Shown in pieces: positions 25,656 through 34,237 of a stretch of 64,000 nucleotides of DNA. Each line of letters begins with the position of its first letter. Positions within the stretch are counted from its first letter, which is position 1. A model generated the notes under the pieces. The model saw only the letters and a program-made list of their open reading frames with translations, searched no databases and had not been told where the DNA came from. Origin of the DNA: Bacillota bacterium (GTDB lineage Bacteria; Bacillota; Clostridia; Acetivibrionales; Acetivibrionaceae). The stretch lies in assembly GCA_023398495.1 (NCBI GenBank), contig JAEWSG010000088.1:45251-109250 (forward strand). Reading direction: 5' to 3'. Made by a program: the position numbers and the translations under genes.

Positions 25656-28073
25656 ATGCTATTTTTCAGGAAAATGAAGATAGGAATAAAGATTACTATC
25701 TGTCTTACTGTTTTAATTATGGTCAGCTTTGGATTGCTTGGCTTCTATATAAATAACCAGGTAAACAAAGCTCTCGAAGAAAATATTAATTTATTCTCAT
25801 TAAGTAACACAAAAAACGCTGCTGACCTTGTTGAAAAAACCCTTAGTGTTCATATCTCCAATATTGAGGCAATAGCTGCACGACAGGAAGTCAAAACTAT
25901 GAATTGGGAAAGCATGAATACCTCACTATTGAGCGAAGTCCAACGACTGGGGTATTTAAGACTTAATCTCATAGATATAAACGGAGGCGCACTTTCTACA
26001 GACGGCAATACCTCAAACCTATCTGAAAGAGATTATTTTAAAAAAGCTTTAGCAGGTAATACCAACGTAAGTGAACCACTATTAAGTAAATTTGATAACA
26101 AAATGGTTATGGTATTGGCATCACCTATCAAAGACAGCCAGGGAAAGGTAAGTGGCGTATTATCAGCTACCATTGATTATAATACATTAAGTGATATGGT
26201 TTCCGGACTAAAGTTAGGAGAAAACGGCTATACATTTATTATTAACCAGTCAGGAACAACTATTGCTCATCCCAATCCCGAATATGTAATAAATGCCTAT
26301 AAGTTAAAAGAAGACGATACACTTAAAAACATAACAGAGATTCACGAGGCAATGATAAGCAGAGAAACCGGCCACGGCGAATATGAAAGTGAAGATGAAT
26401 TATTCTTTGTGTCATATGCTCCAATAAACCATACTGAATGGAGTATCGGAATGGCAGTACCAAAGGAAGAATTGTTTGGTGCTATCAGCTCACTAGAGCT
26501 TAAATTCTGGTTCATAATAATGTTTTTTGAACTTCTGTTTATACTGTCCAGCATTATTATTACGAAATATCTTATTGAAAAACCTATTTATAAGTTGGTA
26601 GAGGTATCTGAAAAATTGGTTTTAGGCGATGTTGATGTGAATATAAAAAGCAAATCAAAGGATGAAATAGGTATCTTGATGAATAGTTTTAACAAAATTA
26701 TTCAAAGCACAAAGGAACAGGCTTATGCTGCTGAAAAAATATCAAAAGGGGACCTGAACTTAAATATTCAGGTACGTTCAGACAAGGATATTCTCTCAAA
26801 GAGCATGCTACTTGTAACAGAGACCCTTAAAAATCTGTCAATTGAGACGGAAAAATTAACTGCATGTGCACTGGAAGGTAATTTAAGAGAACGTGGAAAC
26901 ACTGACAACTTTGATGGAGAATACAAGAAAATCATCAACGGCATAAACAACACCCTTAATGCAGCCGTTACTCCGGTTTTAGAGGCACAATCCGTACTTG
27001 GTGAAGTGTCAAAAGGTAATCTTAATGTCAGCATAACGGGAGATTATAAGGGAGATCATGCGATAATTAAGAATGCTGTTAACGAGACAATCACCTTGAT
27101 TTCCGGCTACATAAAGGATATAGGCTATTGCCTTGGTCAATTGTCGGAAGGTAATTTCTCCATAGATATCAAGGGCGAGTATATTGGCGACTTCATTGGT
27201 ATAAAAAACTCTCTTATTATGATAATCAACTCACTTAATGATGTTCTTGGAAATATCAGCATTGCAGCGGAACAGGTATCTAGCGGTGCAAGACAAATTG
27301 CTGATTCCAGTCAGGCATTGGCTCAGGGAGCAACCGAACAATCAAGCGCTATTGTAGAGTTGAATACATCGATAAACGAAATTGCAGAAAAGACAAAAAC
27401 GAATGCAATTAAAGCAAATGAAGCTGCAAAGCTGGCAGTTATAGGAAGCGACAGCGCAAAGCTTGGCAACAGTAGGATGAAAGAGATGCTCAATGCAATA
27501 AAGGATATAAACGATTCCTCGGAAAATATATCAAAAATAATAAAAGTAATCGATGATATTGCATTTCAAACAAATATACTTGCATTGAATGCTGCCGTAG
27601 AGGCCGCAAGGGCAGGACAGTATGGCAAAGGATTTGCGGTAGTGGCAGAGGAGGTCAGAAATCTTGCAGCAAGAAGTGCAATGGCTGCAAAAGAAACTAC
27701 TTCCTTAATTGAAGGTTCTATAAGCAAAGTAGAAATCGGAAGCAATATCGCTAATGAAACTGCCACAGCATTAAATAAGATATCTGAAGAAATTACTAAG
27801 GCAACAGTCCTGATGAAAGAAATTTCGGTTCTTTCAAATGAGCAGGCTTCTTCAATTTCTCAGATTAACCATACTATTATACAGGTCTCACAGGTGGTAC
27901 AAACAAACTCTGCAACCTCACAGGAAGGTGCAGCTGCAAGCGAAGAATTATCCAGCCAGGCAGACATGCTTACTAGCATAATGGAAAACTTCAAATTAAA
28001 GAATTCCAAAGGTTCTTCACGAATAGACCAACTTGATCCGGAAACTATTGAAATTCTTAAAAAGTTACGCTAA
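25656..28073 (+). CDS. Methyl-accepting chemotaxis protein
   Basis: An 805-aa transmembrane chemoreceptor. TM1 is at about 11-31 and TM2 at about 285-307; the extracellular part between resembles a double Cache sensor (DINGGALSTDGNTSNLSERDYFKKAL, GENGYTFIINQSGTTIAHPN). A HAMP domain follows, then two further HAMP-like repeats (KGDLNLNIQVRS, KGNLNVSITGDYKGDH, EGNFSIDIKGEYIGDF), and the signalling hairpin (AAVEAARAGQYGKGFAVVAEEVRNLAARSA). The ATG follows AAGGAGG. No che genes are adjacent. Confidence 0.94.
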   Translation: MLFFRKMKIGIKITICLTVLIMVSFGLLGFYINNQVNKALEENINLFSLSNTKNAADLVEKTLSVHISNIEAIAARQEVKTMNWESMNTSLLSEVQRLGYLRLNLIDINGGALSTDGNTSNLSERDYFKKALAGNTNVSEPLLSKFDNKMVMVLASPIKDSQGKVSGVLSATIDYNTLSDMVSGLKLGENGYTFIINQSGTTIAHPNPEYVINAYKLKEDDTLKNITEIHEAMISRETGHGEYESEDELFFVSYAPINHTEWSIGMAVPKEELFGAISSLELKFWFIIMFFELLFILSSIIITKYLIEKPIYKLVEVSEKLVLGDVDVNIKSKSKDEIGILMNSFNKIIQSTKEQAYAAEKISKGDLNLNIQVRSDKDILSKSMLLVTETLKNLSIETEKLTACALEGNLRERGNTDNFDGEYKKIINGINNTLNAAVTPVLEAQSVLGEVSKGNLNVSITGDYKGDHAIIKNAVNETITLISGYIKDIGYCLGQLSEGNFSIDIKGEYIGDFIGIKNSLIMIINSLNDVLGNISIAAEQVSSGARQIADSSQALAQGATEQSSAIVELNTSINEIAEKTKTNAIKANEAAKLAVIGSDSAKLGNSRMKEMLNAIKDINDSSENISKIIKVIDDIAFQTNILALNAAVEAARAGQYGKGFAVVAEEVRNLAARSAMAAKETTSLIEGSISKVEIGSNIANETATALNKISEEITKATVLMKEISVLSNEQASSISQINHTIIQVSQVVQTNSATSQEGAAASEELSSQADMLTSIMENFKLKNSKGSSRIDQLDPETIEILKKLR

Positions 28074-28136
28074 TTTATGAGAAAAAACTTATGGTGCAAG
28101 GGGGATTCAGACACTTATTAGGTATGGTACATATAC

Positions 28137-29321
28137 CTATTTCTCAATCTTTCCGTAAATCCCCCCTCCTCCAGCTTCAATAGACAACTTTCCCTCCCTT
28201 GAACGGATTATATTTACTGCAATCTCTTCCTTTACAACCTGTGTCAATTCTTCAAAAGCAGCCTCATGTAAAATCTTCATTTCGCTTCCGAAATGATTTA
28301 TCAGCTTGTCTATAGTTTTAGGCCCGACACCTGGCAGAAACTCTAGCGGTACCTGATAATTATAAGGTGCTCTTAACTCCATCTCCGGTTCACTTCTGTC
28401 CCTGATAATCTGTAATCTGTCCTTTACCCCCACAACTATGCTGTGTCTTTGAGAAACCGGGCATTTCAATACTGGAGGTTCGCCATCAATAACCCGGTCA
28501 CAAACCAAACAATAAGTTCTATGATATTTTCCGAGCTTGGGATCAAGACCATAGTTGGCCTTTACTCCTCTCCCATCAACACCTTTAAGTGCTTTCACTA
28601 CCTCAACAAAATTTGGGAGCTCCATATTGAAAATATTATACTCCCTTCCCATCTTGATAAGAGAATGTGCATCCGAATTACTGATAAATGCTTTTCCATC
28701 AAGCTCGCTAAGCTGGCTTGCCATCATTGAATCTGCACTTAACCCGAGTTCAATTGCAGCTATTTTTTCAAAGGAATCGGGTTTAAATACCTCAAGCAGG
28801 CTATCGCAGCAATTCCCATAAAAGCTTTTATGTGGTGTAAACACATGGGCGGGTATGAAAACACCTCCATGATTCTCCGTTATATTGAACAACTCTTGTC
28901 CGGTAAGCCTGCTCATGGACGAGCATAAATATATATTTTTTATATGCCTGCACATATCAGTTGAGAAGTCCTTAATTGCCTTCAGTGTTGGAAAGAAGCA
29001 CAGAGAATGTGCACTGCATCCTTTTTTCTCATGGGTTTCTATCTCTGCACCGAGCAACAGTATCTGGCCTTTCCTATATTCCATTCCCCCATCCTTCATC
29101 TCTACAAGTTCACCTTTGTCAATCAGCATGTCTATATCTTCTATAACATATGGCGATATGGCATCAACAACACCTATTACATCTATACCTTTTCTATAAT
29201 AGGAGTCATATGCAATGTTTTCAAATGTAAGATTATTTGCTGTGGCTTTTTTAATTTCATTACCTCCGGATGACCTTCCAATGTGCACATGTAGATCGAC
29301 AAAATAGCTTTTCATTGCCAC
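28137..29321 (-). CDS. Endonuclease Q family protein (PHP domain)
   Basis: A PHP-type metal-dependent nuclease-like protein of 394 aa. The N-terminus FVDLHVHIGRSSGG has the metal-binding HxH, further ligands appear in SNSDAHSLIKMGREYN, a cysteine pair CLVCDRVIDG...LKCP suggests a zinc site, and VPLEFLPGVGPKTIDKLI is a helix-hairpin-helix. Endonuclease Q cuts 5' to deaminated bases; activity here is inferred from family. The start is GTG (GGAG 9 nt upstream), with an ATG two codons later as alternative. Confidence 0.85.
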   Translation of the reverse strand: MAMKSYFVDLHVHIGRSSGGNEIKKATANNLTFENIAYDSYYRKGIDVIGVVDAISPYVIEDIDMLIDKGELVEMKDGGMEYRKGQILLLGAEIETHEKKGCSAHSLCFFPTLKAIKDFSTDMCRHIKNIYLCSSMSRLTGQELFNITENHGGVFIPAHVFTPHKSFYGNCCDSLLEVFKPDSFEKIAAIELGLSADSMMASQLSELDGKAFISNSDAHSLIKMGREYNIFNMELPNFVEVVKALKGVDGRGVKANYGLDPKLGKYHRTYCLVCDRVIDGEPPVLKCPVSQRHSIVVGVKDRLQIIRDRSEPEMELRAPYNYQVPLEFLPGVGPKTIDKLINHFGSEMKILHEAAFEELTQVVKEEIAVNIIRSREGKLSIEAGGGGIYGKIEK

Positions 29322-29770
29322 TCTATTCTTCTCCTTATAACATTAAGATTTTTTGCTTATAAAAGCATTCCGATAAAAATTTCGTCATGTCAATATATTA
29401 AATTTATTCTATTATAATTTTTCCTAAACTTCTATGAAATATCTGATAAATTTTTCAAAAAAGTATTTTATATTTCCAATTCTTCTGTTAAGATAGAAAT
29501 TGTAGAACGGTAGTATGGTAGGAACGGTAGATAAAAAGTCATGTAATCTTTTCAAATACATTCTTTTGTGTTGTTCTCCGTTTCCATCAATACAAACCAA
29601 CAATTTAAAAATATTATTTAAGAGGCTCTTGGTAATGGCTTACTCCTAAAGATCAATTAATTGGTCAGAGTTATTATTATGGTGGATCTTTTGTTGTGGG
29701 GTTTTATTTAGAACAAAGGTCTTATGAGTAGTATCTCTTTTCTTTACCATGAGCAAATAGGCCAAATGCT
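29322..29770. other. Gene-free AT-rich stretch
   Basis: Contains a tandem of GAACGGTAG near 29500-29530 and, around 29646-29732, a short open stretch reading WLTPKDQLIGQSYYYGG and onward for about 15 more codons to a TAG, with no start codon. It could be a gene remnant. Nothing else is recognised. Confidence 0.4.
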
Positions 29771-29813
29771 ATAATCAGTGGGTGCATTTAATTATCATGC
29801 ACCCATAATCAGT
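29771..29813 (+). repeat. Palindromic micro-element, short form, with 9-bp direct repeats
   Basis: A 25-bp element (29780-29804), GGGTGCAT-N9-ATGCACCC, bounded by perfect 9-bp repeats ATAATCAGT (29771-29779, 29805-29813). It lies 39 bp upstream of the aldolase start. Confidence 0.78.
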
Positions 29814-29851
29814 AGCTTTGTTGACAATTTTAATTCGAAAGGGTGTATTAA

Positions 29852-30856
29852 ATGTGTAAGATGGAAACAACAAATAGTAAAGTAATTTCAAAAAAGGGAA
29901 CTTGGATGACGTATAGACCTGATGTAAAAGTATTGGATTGTACTATCAGGGATGGCGGACTTATAAACAAATTCGGTTTTAAGGATGAATTTGTAAAAGC
30001 AGTATATCAAGCTTGTATTGAAGCCGGTGTTGACTATATGGAAATGGGCTATAAGACTTCTAAAAAAATTGCTGCAAAAAGCGAATTTGGCGTCTGGAAA
30101 TTCTGTGAAGAAGAAGATATCAGGAAGATTGTAGGTGAAAATCCTTCCACACTAAAACTGTCTGTAATGGCAGATGCCGAACGTACTGATTACCATGAAG
30201 ACATACTCCCAAAAAATCAAAGTGTAATTGATATGGTAAGAGTTGCAACCTATGTTCATCAAATACCTACAGCAATTGATATGATAAAAGATGCTCACGA
30301 TAAAGGTTATGAAACTACCATAAACATTATGGCCATATCACAACTTAAGGAAAGTGATTTGGATGAGGCATTAGAAATCCTCTCCAACACCGAAGTTGAA
30401 GTAATTTATGTTGTAGACAGCTTTGGCTCTCTTTATTCAGAAGACATCCATAAACTGACCTCTAAATACCTCAAGTATGCCCAGGATTCAGGTAAAAAAA
30501 TCGGGATACACGCCCACAACAATCAGCAACTCGCATATGCCAATACTATTGAAGCTATAATACTTGGAACAAGTTTTGTAGATGCAACTATAGCAGGACT
30601 CGGACGTGGTGCTGGTAATTGCCCTATGGAATTGATTTTGGGCTTCTTGAAGAACCCAAAATATCATTTAAGACCCATATTGGAGTGTGTAGAAAGACAC
30701 ATTCCCGCACTCAGAAGTCATGTAAGCTGGGGATTTGACATTCCCTACATGCTTACAGGTCAGTTAAACCAACATCCGAGATCAGCAATAGGATTTCTTT
30801 CTGAACAACGTTACGATTACACAAATTTTTATGATTCAATAGTAAATGGTGATTAA
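29852..30856 (+). CDS. HMG-CoA lyase-like aldolase domain protein
   Basis: A 334-aa TIM-barrel protein of the DRE-TIM/HMGL-like family. VLDCTIRDGGLINKF carries the metal- and substrate-binding Arg-Asp motif, and GIHAHNNQQLAYAN the metal-binding HxH. The family includes 4-hydroxy-2-oxovalerate aldolase and isopropylmalate/citramalate synthases; at 334 aa without a regulatory domain it is more aldolase-like. Substrate unknown. AAAGGG lies 8 nt before the ATG. It is convergent with the dehydratase-activase genes. Confidence 0.83.
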   Translation: MCKMETTNSKVISKKGTWMTYRPDVKVLDCTIRDGGLINKFGFKDEFVKAVYQACIEAGVDYMEMGYKTSKKIAAKSEFGVWKFCEEEDIRKIVGENPSTLKLSVMADAERTDYHEDILPKNQSVIDMVRVATYVHQIPTAIDMIKDAHDKGYETTINIMAISQLKESDLDEALEILSNTEVEVIYVVDSFGSLYSEDIHKLTSKYLKYAQDSGKKIGIHAHNNQQLAYANTIEAIILGTSFVDATIAGLGRGAGNCPMELILGFLKNPKYHLRPILECVERHIPALRSHVSWGFDIPYMLTGQLNQHPRSAIGFLSEQRYDYTNFYDSIVNGD

Positions 30857-30871
30857 TAAGGTGTTTCAAAA

Positions 30872-30908
30872 AAACCAGCTATAGCCCAAAGCTATGGCTG
30901 GTTTCACC
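30872..30908 (-). terminator. Terminator between convergent aldolase and activase genes
   Basis: AAACCAGC(T)ATAGC / GCTAT(G)GCTGGTTT with a 5-nt loop. On the minus strand it is followed by seven T residues, so it ends the activase operon; it may also serve the plus strand. Confidence 0.75.
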
Positions 30909-30917
30909 AACTAAACG

Positions 30918-31907
30918 CTATCCTACAATCTCTTTATCCTTCTTAAGTGCCGACCACTTTCCACACCTGTCGCCCCACCTGGCAAGCACTTCACCATTTG
31001 ATGTAATTTCAATAACTTCACATAAATTAGAGCAATCATTACACTCAATACTTCTAGCCTTGTATTCATTATCAACTGTTCCAAATCCATAAAAGTTAGT
31101 TGTATTTGATGCTTTTTCCATTTTCTCCTTAGCGATAAGTGCTGCTCCATATGCACCCATCACATCATGGTATTTAGGAATTACTATTTTCTTGCCGATA
31201 GCTCTTTCAAAGGCTGCTACTATTCCAACATTTGCAGCCACTCCACCTTGAAACACAATAGTGTCCTCGAGATTTTTTCCTTTGGCAAGGTTATTGAGAT
31301 AATTCCTGACAAGAGCTTCGCACAAACCATTAATTATGTCTTCAGTACTATGACCCGTCTGCTGTTTGTGAATCATATCAGACTCTGCAAACACAGCACA
31401 CCTTCCAGCTATTCTTACCGGTGATCTTGACTTTAATGCATATGCTCCAAAATTCTCAATTGCAATTTCAAGTCTTGCAGCCTGTCTGTCTAAAAATGAG
31501 CCTGTACCAGCCGCACATACTGTGTTCATCGCAAAATCATATATAACACCGTTCTTAAGTATAATAATTTTTGAATCCTGTCCACCAATCTCAAGAATTG
31601 TTTTCACATCCGGAACCAGCATTTGAGCAGCAACAGCATGTGTTGTAATTTCATTTTTTACTATGTCTGCTCCTATTATGACACCGGCAAGCTGTCTTCC
31701 ACTTCCGGTAGTGCCAACTCCTCGAATTACTGTATTTGCTCCAAACTTATCTGCGAACTTCTTCATTCCTGTCCTCAAAGCATTTATAGGCTGTCCGCTT
31801 GTTCTTAAGTACAGTTTCTCAACCACTTCATTTTCTCCGTTTATAACAACCAGATTCGTACTGACTGAACCTACGTCAACCCCTAGATAAAGCGATGTTT
31901 TTCCCAA
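30918..31907 (-). CDS. Acyl-CoA dehydratase activase (HgdC/BadF-type ATPase)
   Basis: An ASKHA-fold ATPase of 329 aa that, in the characterised family, injects an electron into 2-hydroxyacyl-CoA dehydratases. The phosphate-binding GVDVGSVSTNLVVI, GGQDSKII and the cluster Cys in TVCAAGTGSF are present. A second cysteine cluster, ECNDCSNLCE, near the C-terminus is beyond the minimal HgdC. The start is TTG with AAAGGA just upstream. It overlaps the preceding gene by 32 bp, so the three genes form a tight operon. Target unknown. Confidence 0.85.
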   Translation of the reverse strand: MGKTSLYLGVDVGSVSTNLVVINGENEVVEKLYLRTSGQPINALRTGMKKFADKFGANTVIRGVGTTGSGRQLAGVIIGADIVKNEITTHAVAAQMLVPDVKTILEIGGQDSKIIILKNGVIYDFAMNTVCAAGTGSFLDRQAARLEIAIENFGAYALKSRSPVRIAGRCAVFAESDMIHKQQTGHSTEDIINGLCEALVRNYLNNLAKGKNLEDTIVFQGGVAANVGIVAAFERAIGKKIVIPKYHDVMGAYGAALIAKEKMEKASNTTNFYGFGTVDNEYKARSIECNDCSNLCEVIEITSNGEVLARWGDRCGKWSALKKDKEIVG

Positions 31908-32991
31908 ATTCCTTTCTCTCCTTTCTCTTTAAAAGCAAATCAACAAATGCCTCTATTCTTGTCAAATAGCCTGCTTCACCAGTTAATTCATCAATAATTA
32001 AGGTCAGGACAGGCATATCATAATCTTTTTCAACAGAAGGCAATATGCTTTCAGCTACAATTTCAGGCATGCACGTAAGCGGATATACCTGTATAACTCC
32101 GTTATACCCTTTCTGGGCGTATAGCACAGCATTTCCTATTGTTTCCTGCGCATGTCCTCCTATCATTCTTCTTAAATATGGCTCTGCAGCTTCCTTATAG
32201 CTATGCTCCTTGCTCACAGGTAATATATTTTTCAACATATGCTCAATTATCCACCCGCTTACTGTAACAGACCTATCCACCTCAATCCCCATATTTCCAA
32301 GTATTGATTCAATATTGAAGTTCGTAAATGAGTCTATTGTTGTATAAATCTCCCCTACTATTCCAACCTTTAATGGAACAAATTCCTTGTCAATCTCTAT
32401 CTTAAGCAACTGCTTTTTCGTCTCTTCTATGAGTTCTAAAATCTCTGAAGAACCTTTTATAGTTTTGACTTTGGCTTGGAATGATTTGTAAGCCCTGTCA
32501 GTTGAACCTTTTTTCAGTTCCCTCGGCCTTACTTTCCAGGTCAGCTTTTCAAGTTCATCAACCCTTTTTGAAACAATAGTTGTACTTCTTATAACTTTAA
32601 TAATCTTGTAAATATTAAAGCCTCCTGCAAGCCTTTTGATCCTGTTTAAAAACTCCCTGACATTTCCGTTCGGACTGTCAAGCGTAATTATGTCCATTAT
32701 ATAATCTGTATCTGCAAGTATCTCTTTGCTCATCTCACAGTAATACCCAAATCTGCAAGGTCCTCTGCCACCTGTTATAAGTATGGTGTCTGCACCTTTT
32801 TCATAGGCTTCAATATAATTGCCAATATTAATTTTCAGTGGAAGGCACGCCATTTCCGGGGCATACTTGGTGCCTATCTCCAATGTTTTCTTATTGTTGA
32901 AAGGCGGTATTACACACTCTACTCCAAGATCATCCAAAAGTGCCTTGACTGAAATGTACGTATTACCCATGTGCGGAAACGTTACTTTCAC
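31876..32991 (-). CDS. 2-hydroxyacyl-CoA dehydratase-like / CoA activase-associated protein
   Basis: A 371-aa protein related to the HgdB/FldC-like subunits and the C-terminal part of large activase proteins (DUF2229 group). Cysteines in MACLPLKINIG, GRGPCRFGYYCEMS and LTCMPEIVAE are the likely iron-sulfur ligands. Start GTG, GGAGG 7 nt upstream. It overlaps both neighbours. The same three polypeptides are fused in some firmicutes as one large activase protein (known of the family), which suggests one complex. Confidence 0.78.
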   Translation of the reverse strand: MKVTFPHMGNTYISVKALLDDLGVECVIPPFNNKKTLEIGTKYAPEMACLPLKINIGNYIEAYEKGADTILITGGRGPCRFGYYCEMSKEILADTDYIMDIITLDSPNGNVREFLNRIKRLAGGFNIYKIIKVIRSTTIVSKRVDELEKLTWKVRPRELKKGSTDRAYKSFQAKVKTIKGSSEILELIEETKKQLLKIEIDKEFVPLKVGIVGEIYTTIDSFTNFNIESILGNMGIEVDRSVTVSGWIIEHMLKNILPVSKEHSYKEAAEPYLRRMIGGHAQETIGNAVLYAQKGYNGVIQVYPLTCMPEIVAESILPSVEKDYDMPVLTLIIDELTGEAGYLTRIEAFVDLLLKRKERKEFGKNIALSRG

Positions 32992-33955
32992 CTTTATTCC
33001 TCCATCTGATCATATCTATAAACGCCTCAATTCTCGTATCCATACCTGCTTCTCCCGAATGTTCATCAATGGTCAGAACTATAAACGGTAAATCTTTCTT
33101 TCTTCTTATATTTCTTTCAACAAGGTCTCCTACAAATGAATCAATACCACACCCAAAGCTCATAAGGTAAATAATCCCGTCTATATCCTTTCTGTCTAAA
33201 AAATGCATAGTACTTCCCATGGCTCTGGTTCCATAATTCCAAAACATCTTCTTGGATAAGTTTTTTGACTTTTCTTTTATTATTCTGCTATCCACCATAT
33301 CAATTGTTATTATATTGACGCCTCTATTCCTTAACTTTTTAGTCATATTCATGTTTACATAGTCATCATAAATATTATAACTATGCCCTACTACTGCAAT
33401 ATTCAACCTAGGCCCTTCGTTCTTTTTTACAAGACTAAGCTTTTTAAATAAAATATCATCCGGAAGTATACCTTCTTTAACCTTGGCTCTGTATTCCCTG
33501 AATGCATTAACTGCTTTTTTGTATGCTGCTCTGATCTGTCTCCTGTCATCGGTAAAGTAGCAACCTACCTCAAAAGCAGAAATATAAGGATTACTGCCTT
33601 TTTTCCATAAGTCCACCTCTGCATCGATTATTTCAGGTAAATCGTTGAAAGTATTCCTGACCATATCAGGAAGGCCTCCAAATTTAGGACAGATATATTC
33701 TCTTGTTGACACACTGGTAAACCTGGGAATAAATAAAAAATCCACCTTATCCTTAATATCGATTACGTGTCCATAAAATACTTTAATTGGAAGGCATGCT
33801 TCATCCACACAAGTCTTTGCTCCATTATCAATAATCTTTTTTGAAGTATTGCCCGAAACTACAACCTCAGCTCCAAGCTCTTCAAAAAAGGTATTCCAAA
33901 GTGGAAAGTATTGATAATAGAAAAGTGCTCTGGGTATTCCTACTTTTTTTGACAT
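32963..33955 (-). CDS. Acyl-CoA dehydratase activase-related protein (DUF2229 type)
   Basis: A 330-aa homologue of the N-terminal DUF2229 part of large CoA-activase proteins, with KVGIPRALFYYQYFPLW and cysteines in TCVDEACLPIKV and SFGCGIDSFVGD. It shares overall design with the next gene (both end EHSGEAGMDTRIEAFID or ELTGEAGYLTRIEAFVD), so the two are ancient paralogues. The ATG at 33955 has GAGGTG 6 nt upstream. First gene of the operon; a micro-element lies about 100 bp upstream. Confidence 0.8.
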   Translation of the reverse strand: MSKKVGIPRALFYYQYFPLWNTFFEELGAEVVVSGNTSKKIIDNGAKTCVDEACLPIKVFYGHVIDIKDKVDFLFIPRFTSVSTREYICPKFGGLPDMVRNTFNDLPEIIDAEVDLWKKGSNPYISAFEVGCYFTDDRRQIRAAYKKAVNAFREYRAKVKEGILPDDILFKKLSLVKKNEGPRLNIAVVGHSYNIYDDYVNMNMTKKLRNRGVNIITIDMVDSRIIKEKSKNLSKKMFWNYGTRAMGSTMHFLDRKDIDGIIYLMSFGCGIDSFVGDLVERNIRRKKDLPFIVLTIDEHSGEAGMDTRIEAFIDMIRWRNKGESNVSAHG

Positions 33956-34045
33956 AAAAAACACCTCAAAAGGTATTATTAGCTTTTAAGCATCGGTTTA
34001 TACCCAAAGTAAATTTGAAAGAAAATTTAAATCTGCTAAACAATT

Positions 34046-34088
34046 AATGCATAGGGGTGTATTGATTTTTCGTGCACCCAATGCATAG
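34046..34088 (+). repeat. Palindromic micro-element, short form, with 9-bp direct repeats
   Basis: A 25-bp element (34055-34079), GGGTGTAT-N9-GTGCACCC, flanked by perfect AATGCATAG repeats (34046-34054, 34080-34088). The changed arm bases keep pairing through G-U. Confidence 0.78.
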
Positions 34089-34155
34089 TAAAACTATGGA
34101 TTTTTTATGTAAATAATAATACAATAGTTATACACTAAATTTTAAACAACGTAAT

Positions 34156-34209
34156 TATAGATAACGTTTGGATACTATATAAATTTAACTTTAGTGTACG
34201 TTATCTATA
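34156..34209. promoter_or_regulatory. 12-bp inverted repeat upstream of the PAS histidine kinase
   Basis: TATAGATAACGT and ACGTTATCTATA are perfect inverted arms 30 bp apart, just upstream of the ribosome-binding site. The AT-rich centre could hold the -10 box. It looks like a pair of operators. Confidence 0.5.
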
Positions 34210-34237
34210 TTAACATCTATTACTAGGAGGAAATCGT

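Noticed and set aside
29840..29860. GGGTGTATTAAATGTG as another micro-element copy
   Set aside because: Only the left arm is similar; there is no matching right arm or direct repeat, and it overlaps the aldolase start codon.
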